DNA from: Capitulum mitella | Lineage: Eukaryota > Arthropoda > Thecostraca > Pollicipedomorpha > Pollicipedidae | Direction of reading: 5' to 3' | Assembly: GCA_030062745.1 (NCBI GenBank) | Contig: CP099850.1 | Location: 4,340,001 to 4,404,000 of the forward strand | Length of the DNA: 64,000 nt | Part shown: piece by piece, positions 55,859-64,000 of the stretch | Layout of the letters: each line of letters starts with the position of its first letter | How positions within the stretch are numbered: the stretch's first letter is position 1 | The notes under the pieces: generated by a model | What the model was told of the DNA's origin: nothing | Database searches by the model: none | What the model saw: only the letters and a program-made list of their open reading frames with translations | Program-made: the position numbers and the translations under genes

Positions 55859-57300
55859 CGGCCGCAGCGCGTTAGCTGACCTGCTGGGAGGTCGGGTCCG
55901 CGGCCGGCACCAGGCCGCCAGCCGAACGGCGGCGACCGAATGACTCGTAGACTACTGTGGATGGAAGGACGAGGTGGCCGGAGACGATGGTGGCGCATCC
56001 CCGGCGGCGCAGAGGAGGACTGTGCCGGGCGCTCCGTGGTGATGTGCACCGTGACTGTGAAGCGGATTGCTCTGACGTGGACGTCCGACGATGTACGAAG
56101 CGTCGTACCAAAATGGCGTAAAGCCGATTACGCTCGTGAGGCGACAAAGGGCGAGAGTAATGGCGACGGGGCTCCCCAAATGGTGCTCAATGCAGATACA
56201 AGAACTCGTGCCGAACCGTTTCTTTCGGGGATCTCCGAAGGTGAAGCGTTTTGCCCGCCAGCTTTTGTAAACGCTCTTTATTTAATTTCCTTACCTTCAT
56301 TGTTCAGGCAACGGACATATCCAGCCGATCATACAGGAGTACCTAAATATTGATTGTATCGACCATGCGTCCCCGCATTCCAGAGGCCTTTCATTTTGTT
56401 TGCTTTGACGTCTCCGGATTCGCGATGGAGGTGAAAGCCGGCTGGTGAAGTTTGCAGACAGAGGGCGCAGCCAGGAGAACTAGTCTGGGGCTCAGACGTG
56501 TGGTGAACCGGGGTGAAGCGGTTGTTCATTGTGTGGCAGCCATTGTTGTATTTGGGGCAATTGTTACGTATTAGTGGGAATATCATATGTTATCACTGTC
56601 TTTTGACGTCTTTCTGCCGAACGACAATGGTCTGTGGAATGGCTCACTGACTGCCGTAGTCTACCGTCTTCTTTCTTTGGCCATTTGACAGATAAACATG
56701 TAACGGACTCGGCTTTATAGTAATCCGATGCTGAAATCCTAATAGGTAGTGCATTTTATTGGAATATTTGCCAGGTCACGGTCGTGGAACTTCCATTATA
56801 ATGCTGCGGGCTATGCGCGAGAACAGCTCTCGTGCCGATAATTCGGAATTTCGATCGCTTGCAAGCCCTTGTACAACTCATAACGTTCATGGGCCAGAGG
56901 CAGCACCGACAGGCCATCTGAATGGACCTACCCGACCGTAGATTATTTCTTTGCGGTAAATTGGCCTTAGAAATAAGTTTCATCATTCCGACTCAGTTGT
57001 AAGAAAGTGGCCTTGGCTCTAGCTGCTTTAAGGTCCCAGACCGCCCTTGGTGTAGTTTGCGTACAGGAAAAAAACTCAAGCTCACCGTTTTGGTCTACAG
57101 ATTAATCAAAAATGCGCATCTCCTGTTGTTTAGCTACATCTGGCTGCAGTGCGACTGAAAATGAGCAATGAATTTTGCTTTCAAATTACAATTCGTATTT
57201 GAAACGTTTCGCAGGACTGGTGCACTGGTGTATTTGTTGAGCACTTCCTATTGGTCGGTGCGTGGTGCGTGGGACTGGAAACTGAGTAGGCTGGGCCCAA
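55859..57300. other. HNF4 3' UTR and downstream DNA, no gene recognised
   Basis: It is GC-rich to about 56100 and then AT-leaning. No AATAAA was noticed close to the stop, so the end of the transcript is not placed. Open frames here have no support. Confidence 0.5.
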
Positions 57301-57310
57301 AACCGACACA

Positions 57311-57470
57311 CTCTCTCTCTCTCTCTCTCTTTCCCTCTCTCTCTCTCTCTCTCTCTCTTTCCCTCACTCTCTCTCTTTCTCTCTCTGTCTCTCTCTCTTC
57401 CTCTCTCTCTCTCTCCCTCACTCCCTTCCTCCCTTCCTCTCTCTTTCTCTCCTTCTCTCTTCTCTTTTTA
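57311..57470. repeat. CT-rich microsatellite
   Basis: About 160 bases of CT dinucleotides with CCCTC and TTTC interruptions. It creates an artefactual Ser/Leu open frame on one strand and an Arg/Glu frame on the other. Confidence 0.97.
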
Positions 57471-57475
57471 ATTAC

Positions 57476-57507
57476 GCCACTGTCGCGTGCTAGCATGCGA
57501 CAGTGGC
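57476..57507. repeat. 32-bp near-perfect palindrome
   Basis: GCCACTGTCGCGTGCT and AGCATGCGACAGTGGC pair at 15 of 16 positions with no loop. It directly follows the CT microsatellite. Confidence 0.9.
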
Positions 57508-58289
57508 ATAAAAGTAATGTTCTCGCAACAAACCGAATAACCAACATGTCTGCACGAGAAATCTAACAGCATGCTTATGTTTCGACCTCCCAAACGCCTC
57601 ACCTACCCCGCTAAGGTATGGGCATTGGGCGGGGCAGGCCGTCTACATGTCATTCGTTAACCGCACAGCGGGCGGACTCGGTCATCTCCACTATAGTTAG
57701 GACTCAAGGTCGGAACTCACAGGGGCTCGGCCCCTATATATTAATCCAACACTTACGTCCAATGCATCCACTGTTACAGAAGGCCTTTGCACGATGCACA
57801 TTACCCGCTTCAATTACAGTTCGGTTTCTAACTTATCTGAGGTTCAGCAATTGGAACATCCGGAAACCCAGGGCGACGGATATACCGCTGAGGCACTGTC
57901 ACCTCCCCCCTCCCCTCCGGCCGTTCAATTGTAAAATTTAAGATGGACCCTGTGGCGGCGACTATAAAGAGAAGCGGTGCAAAACATCTGTAACCCCCTT
58001 AAATGCGGAAGTTTGGCCGCCAATGCAAGCACCGAAGGGAAGGGGACCAGTTTGCAGCTGAGGATGCCATACGGTTGGGGTGGCTCGATTTCCCAAAGCG
58101 TTCCACGCAGCATTGCCCTGTTAAAGCCAGTAGCTTTGCAAAGCAAAGCTATTGAAAAGCTATGGCGCCAGGGTGTTTTAAGAACAAATGATTGTGGGGA
58201 TTCTGACCAGTCGAATTATAGATTATATTTACATTACAAAATTGTTATGTATAGATATTAAAAAAATATAATGACATAAATACAAAATC
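57508..58289. other. No gene recognised
   Basis: Intergenic DNA with a short GC-rich stretch near 57905 and AT-rich sequence at 58200-58280, up to the edge of the large repeat. Confidence 0.5.
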
Positions 58290-61200
58290 TGGGTATTTCG
58301 CCGACCTTGTTTCGTTTGACGCCGTTTGAGGTCGGTTTGGACGAGCGGGTGCTACGAGACTAGCGGTCGCACGTGGTTGAAACTCGGCCGCCTCAGGGCT
58401 TTGGTAGCACGATGCATTATGTTAGATTTTCGGCTTTCGAGACGCCAAGTTGGCAAAATCCGACACATTTTGGAAAATCTCAGACGAACGTCGCTTCTGG
58501 GCGCTTGATCGTTGAAACAACGCGTCGCAAGGTCTATTTTGAAAGCAAATCGCTGGGGGGGGGGGTATTTCTGGGTGTTTCGCCAACCTTGGTTTGTCTG
58601 ACCTCGTCGAAGTTTGGTTTGGACGGGCTGGTGTGGCGAGACTAACGGTCGCACGTGGCTGAAATTTGGCCGTCTCAGGGGTTGGTGACACAGTGCATTA
58701 TGTTAGATTTTCGGGTTTCTGGGCGCTGGGTCTGGGCGCGGCATGTTCTCAAGGCCTCGATAAGGTTTACATGCATTTTGGGCGAAATCCGAAATGTTTT
58801 CGAAAAACTTAGACGCGCGCCGCTTCTGGGCGCTTGATCGCGGAAACAACAGGTCGCACCGGCACAAAACCTCTTGCGTTCGACAACGATTCTATTGAAG
58901 ACCTGCACTGCACGGAAGAGGCCGAGCCGGTACCGGCACGTGGCGCGTCTGGCCGCGGGAACACAAAAAAAATGCCCGTTTGGCAAGGTTTCAAAGTGGG
59001 GTCATAATCGCGATAACCGTTAAAAATACGAACCGAGGACACGATGACCAACCACACCAAGGTACCGGCAGGAAATCATTTAGCAGAGTCCACCTCATCC
59101 GCCGGACGGGGTAGCCGCGGCGCGCGCTCAACTTGGCTTACAAGGGGATTTCGAATGCAAAGGCGTCAATGTCTAACTCAAAACTGGTACCCGCGGAAAG
59201 CCCGTGCTTTTGCTGTTCCGATGATGCAAAACACGAATCAGGTGTGCCGCTGCCGTTCCGGCCAACCAACACCGCATGAACCAACACAGGAGGCGATTTC
59301 GCCCTTTTTCAAGGGAGCTCGAGATCATCGTTAACCACCGACGCGGCGTCATTCCCAGCTCCTTATTTCGCCAACCGTGGGTCAAACCGAGAAGAAACCC
59401 GGCCCGTTAGACACAAAATCGTTTGGAGAACAGTCATGCGAAACACCGCACGCGGGAACGATAGTTTCCGACATGGCTAACACACGTCACGCGCTAGCGC
59501 GTGACGTTTGCTAACCACGGGAACACGAAAAAGCCGTTCGCAAGCTTTACAAAATAAGGCAAGACTAAACTGTAACTTCAGTTGTAACGACTCGGCGACT
59601 TTGTAGTCCCACGTCACAATGTACCGACGCATATCATTCCATTGGGCCGACCTTGTCCGCCAAACGCACCGAAAACATTTTTACCGGATGACAACGAGTT
59701 AACTCAAAATTTGCAGGTTGGCCAACACGTAGACTCAGAGCAGTCGTAAATGTACCCAATGCATAAGGGTTCTTCACCCGTCATTGGCGGGTTCACGCCT
59801 CGCTGTGGGCGTGTTTACACGTTGCGTTCACGACAGAACCTCGTGTTAATCGTCTCGCTTACTTCACATTTCCGTGCTACTCGTTGTCGTCACACGCTAC
59901 AACGTAATCAATGCTGAACGTATACCCGATGGTATCGAGTAAACCAAGATTTACCCGTATTTTGGGGACCACTTAAAAGCCACTGACACGTCGTGGATGG
60001 GTAACGCACTCATTTCTAATGTATAAATGGAGCAGATCCACGTTCCACCAGCTTACGTTATCATCACCCAACGTCAGCAGCCTAAAAACGCCAATACATG
60101 CATTCAAGACTGGTCTTCATTGCCAAAATTACTCCCGTTCCGTTTTGCTATTGTATTTTGCGTCACTTTGGCTAATATGTGACTATCACGCCACAACCAA
60201 TACATTACTATTTCAATGCAGTACTGCAACAGAATGAGTACAATGTGAATGCACATCTAAATAAACATGGAATGCTTTATAAAACAGCAGAATCCAGGCC
60301 ACAATTCAGTTTCATATGAAGAGCACTAGGTAGCCACGTCGGAAAATGTGCGAGCCCAAGGTGTGTTTGTGTTTATGTATTTGTATTTATTTATACAAGA
60401 TGCATTTGTAACGAGTCCAAGATGGGCACAATGAAAACACTGCTTTGCACACTTAAGCAAACGCCTACGCCAAACACAGCGTCGACACTTTCGCAACAAT
60501 AGTTTTGGTAACAACTTATGATCTGCCATCTCAACAGGCTGTTCTACTTACACATGTTACCGGACGATCACTACCAGAATGAATCGGGAGCACCTCACAA
60601 CTCACGCCGTTTCATCACTCAAAAACATGGCGCCCTTGCAGCATTGTGCGCGCCGAAATCCACCCAAATGCATCGGGTCATTCATCTGCTGATAAATAGT
60701 AAACGGATATGCCGGCGGGTAATCTACTCCCATTCTACGAGCTAAACGCGTCACTCGTAACGTGTGGGTTCGAACTCGGCGCGGCAGGGACAACACTCGA
60801 GGCCAGTATTTTTCTTATCGTTGTCGAGTAAACTGAGGTGTTAATTGGAAACACTCTGCAGTTACCTTCGGTTGCTCCGTAAAATTTATTCAAACCCTTT
60901 GTAATCAGGGTTAACTCGTCCTACGCAGGTGAAAATGTTTTCAGTGCGGGGTAACCGTGGCACGCGTTCAACGTGGGTGCATTTTCGGTTTTTGGGTCCC
61001 TTGAGTTTACACTGTGATCGCGATGGTATGAAGGGTGAGATTGTTGGCCAAATGAACAGTGGAACGAACGGATGGTTCTGCTATTACGCATCAGGTAAAA
61101 CGGTGCAAGTCGTGATTTTGCGGAAAATCGATATATTTCGAGGCATTTGTGATGAACTGAGGATTGTGGCGACGCCAATGAGAGCATACCTTGTGAAATA

Positions 61201-63175
61201 CTACCACTGTCTTCCTCAGTAAATTGTGAACACGTCCGTGTAAGCCATCTGGCTCGTCTCCTTGCGGTTGGTTCAAATGGAAGCGTACAAAAAGGTCTGC
61301 ATGTCGCGTTTTGCATGTCTTCTTTTTGCCGATCACGGTCGAAAACCACCCTCTCTCGTTGTTGACCAAAAGTTTTATCATTCCATTCTGCTCGGTTTGA
61401 CGCGGCCTCCAAATACAGAATTTCAAATACACTACATGACTTAGAAAATGTCGCTATAATACGCATAAAGGGCCGGTCAGATATAGATGAAGATAGACAA
61501 ACACAGACAGGCTTACACGGAGACGGAGAGATATTGGTAGACAGAGACAGATACAGGGAATGAGGCGAGGAAAGAAAAAAGAAGACAGAGACCGACAGAA
61601 GCGAGAGTGACTGTGTGGGAACAAAGAAAGACTGGGCGAATGTGGGGGGGGGGGAGACTGAGGGATATCGAGGAGACCGGCAGAGATTGACAGAGATCGA
61701 TAGACCGACGGGGATCGACGGACACCAGTGGACAGTGGTGGAGACAGAGAAAGACCAGAAGAAACCCCCGGAGATCGGTTGTGACCGACAGAAACCGATA
61801 GACGTCAAACGAGTTTTAGAGAGACCAAAAACTGATAGACTGATGGAGACCAAAGGAGACGAGCAGAGACCAATGGAGATCAAACTAGATCGAAGGAGAC
61901 CAGTCAGAACGGATGGAGGTCCAGGGACACCGACAAAGGCTTGCTGACACCGACATGAACAGACAGTATGAGCGATCTTCAAGGAGATTCAGGCTGTGAG
62001 AACTGAGGTAGATTGAATAATAAAAAAATTGCACCTGTCTTACCTGGGGACCTGGGGAAGCGAAAACAGAGCATGAATGTGACAATGGCTGCTTCATACC
62101 TCAGGGCGCTGCATGAAAAGAATCTGACTGGTAATAGCTGTGTAAAAAGATTCTGATTGGAGCACGCTGCGCTCTTTTACACGACATTTGAAATAGACCG
62201 AGTGGTTCACCGTGTTCAAAGCGAGCGTGTTTCTGAGCGCGAAGTGCGAGGACATACGAGCAAACATACGGGCCAAGAGACGTCTCGTTTCATGGAAACT
62301 CGCAGCGCAATTGAAAAACAGTACTGTTGGCAGCTTGGTCAGTCGTTCAACAGCAACCACACCAACATGCGCAGCGTGACTGCAAAACGGTGCTGGGGTG
62401 CTGGCGTGAGAATTGCGGAGACCAGACTACCAACGTTTAGTTCAACAAACAGAAGCCGTTTGTTGGCAATGAAGCGTGCAATGCCACCCTTGGACGGTCC
62501 CGGGAACAATTCGATCAGCTTTTCGACCAAAACTTGATTCGAATGCGAGGTCTGTACGCGCAAAAGGTTTCAAATGAGCGGCGTGGCAAGCGGCCGAAAA
62601 AATGGCCGGTGCGTCCGAGAAAAGCATGCGCCTTGCGGCGTACTTGGGACTTATGGAGTCGCGTTTTGGGGGTTACATGGTCGGAGGCAAGCCGGCCCAA
62701 TGCGTTGTGCTCGCGTTTCTCTATCTATGAGCTCGCCAGCTGGATTCGCCGTATTTTTTCGTGATCTGTTTATCTCGCTAGTCGTCGCAGAAGTTCATGA
62801 GATTGGACCAGTCAGAATGGAATCCAGCAGAATTGTCTCAAGCATAAAAAACACTTATTGGTGATATTCTTGCCCTAATCTTTGTACTCATCTACGTCAA
62901 TTAAATTCTAGGTGATGGGATTTGAGGCCGGTCTGACGTTAAAACGGAAAACTGCGCGCTCATTTTCAGTTTCATTCTTTTTTATTCATGAATAGATGTC
63001 TCACAATAGATATATTCCATTGCCAGTCTCTACCCGCAGCATGTCAAAGACCTGGTCGGGCGTGCGCTGCTGACAAAACATCGCTTTCACTGGGTTTTGA
63101 TTTTGCTGTGTACTGGGGGGATTTGGTGGTCACTGGTGGGGACTCCCCCCGGTAACATGTTAAAATAGCCCCTAG
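58290..63175 (-). mobile_element. Large unclassified dispersed repeat, copy 2 (longer copy)
   Basis: Read on the minus strand it matches copy 1 (4526-7030) and adds about 2.3 kb (59070-61340) missing there. The end nearest 58290 contains a tandem duplication of about 282 bp (for example CGCACGTGG at 58369 and 58651). The TC/GA-rich block is at about 61500-61930. A minus-strand open frame of 353 codons (60921-61982) crosses the GA-rich block, where stops are rare, and resembles no protein. A B-box-like GGGTTCGAACTC lies at about 60767. No transposase was recognised, and the element's true ends are uncertain. Confidence 0.62.
59484..59507. repeat. 24-bp perfect palindrome
   Basis: ACGTCACGCGCT followed directly by its exact reverse complement, with no loop. 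The halves contain ACGTCA (half of a CRE) and CGCG. It lies within the part of the large repeat that is missing from copy 1. Confidence 0.9.
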
Positions 63176-64000
63176 TTTAGGCTCCATTTTATGACGGCGA
63201 GTTCTTTGCTGACCTCAGTTTTACTTTAAATTACTGCCAGCTATTGGGCAGTCTTGGCCCCCTCGGATTTTCTTTGGACGTAGCGATATGCTGGTCCTTG
63301 GAACGCACAGACCGTGGCGCCGACCGCGCCATGGGTGGCGGCGAAGGTACGGTCGCGTTATAGTACAAGGTCGCATTCCGTTGTTATTCGTTATTCGTTT
63401 CGTGGAAATGCCAGGCTTGCAGCTTGAAACCATTCAAGAGCTGACATCTGGTCCGCGGGAAACGAAGCTATTGCCTTTATTGAGGCAAGGACAATAGACA
63501 CTTTACATGGCATAAAACTTTCATAAAGGTAAGGATTGCCGACTTTCAGAGGGCGAATAACTACTGATTTAAAAGTGTCCAGTTGAACTTTGCTTGTTTA
63601 TCACACTGTGCCAAAGACGAGGAGGCCAATGTATGCAAAGCTAGTAGAAGTGGCCCTGCACCCTGTGCTGTAAATAAGATTTGGCAGTACTGAGAATATA
63701 ATTTTGACCTAGATGAGGTTAAGCTCTGCTAATGTGGTTATGCCTGCAGAAGTTATATTGTGGTATTTTTTAGTGCTAAATATAATGTGTGAAGCAATGT
63801 TTATTGTCTCATTGTACTGTTATGATGATCCTGTATCATAGAAACATTGAAAATGACAATTAAATACAGAAGATAAGCCTTGTCAGTAATCTTTACTGAG
63901 TATACACTGACCAGAATTCATGGTTTGTCAAGACTCTACTGCACAAAGTTAAATGCTTATGATGTATCCCAGAAGTCAGAATACAAGTTCTCTGGATCCA
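63176..64000. other. No gene recognised
   Basis: AT-leaning intergenic DNA. A short GC-rich patch at about 63300-63360 carries an open frame on each strand with no support. Confidence 0.5.

Noticed and set aside
57168..57566. 132-codon Ser/Leu-rich frame
   Set aside because: Produced by the CT microsatellite; the opposite strand gives the matching Arg/Glu artefact.
60720..60790. tRNA-like sequence with GGGTTCGAACTC
   Set aside because: The B-box is good, but the T-stem and acceptor stem do not pair, so no functional tRNA can be drawn. It is treated as part of the large repeat.
1..64000. CRISPR arrays, operons, bacterial promoters and Shine-Dalgarno sites
   Set aside because: The genes are spliced and the architecture is eukaryotic. 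The tandem repeats are minisatellites without unique spacers.

Overview
The window is eukaryotic nuclear DNA and most likely comes from an arthropod. The evidence is split genes with GT/AG introns, exons very rich in G+C set in neutral or AT-leaning non-coding DNA, many small DNA transposons, and a vitellogenin-receptor-type gene. A short interstitial run of CCTAA units (the complement of the arthropod telomere repeat TTAGG) agrees with this. The extreme third-position G/C bias would suit a crustacean such as a barnacle, but that is inference only.

Three genes can be recognised. (1) On the minus strand, 10258-10141 is the first coding exon of a G-protein alpha-o subunit. The rest of that gene must run leftward, and no further exon was recognised in positions 1-10130, which are therefore read as its first intron. 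(2) On the plus strand, 15310-21340 encodes a large LDL-receptor-family protein with 4 + 8 LDLa modules, three YWTD propellers, one membrane span and a short tail. This is the architecture of arthropod vitellogenin receptors. Almost all of it lies in one 5.36-kb exon, with a small predicted second exon at 21233-21340. (3) On the plus strand, 31505-55858 holds the nuclear receptor HNF4 in ten coding exons. The splice phases are mutually consistent and sum to 1539 nt (512 aa plus stop).

The rest is intron or intergenic DNA with much repeat structure. There are two ~1.2-kb piggyBac-like non-autonomous elements with TTAA target duplications (11405-12628, 24339-25540). There is a family of short hAT-like MITEs with CAGGGGCGTAGCCAGG-type ends, several with readable 8-bp target duplications, one of them inserted inside another. 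There are two copies of a large unclassified repeat in opposite orientation (4526-7030 and 58290-63175), the first with an internal deletion. Minisatellites lie next to both of the central HNF4 ligand-binding exons, and there are several long hairpins.

The three genes share no pathway visible in the sequence. HNF4 (fat and nutrient transcription factor), the yolk receptor (oocyte endocytosis) and G-alpha-o (signalling) appear simply to be neighbours. No cluster resembling a new multi-gene system was found. The most unusual signals are in how the genes and repeats interact: a minisatellite forming a splice-acceptor tract, the yolk receptor's almost intron-free structure with two possible tails, and nested transposons.
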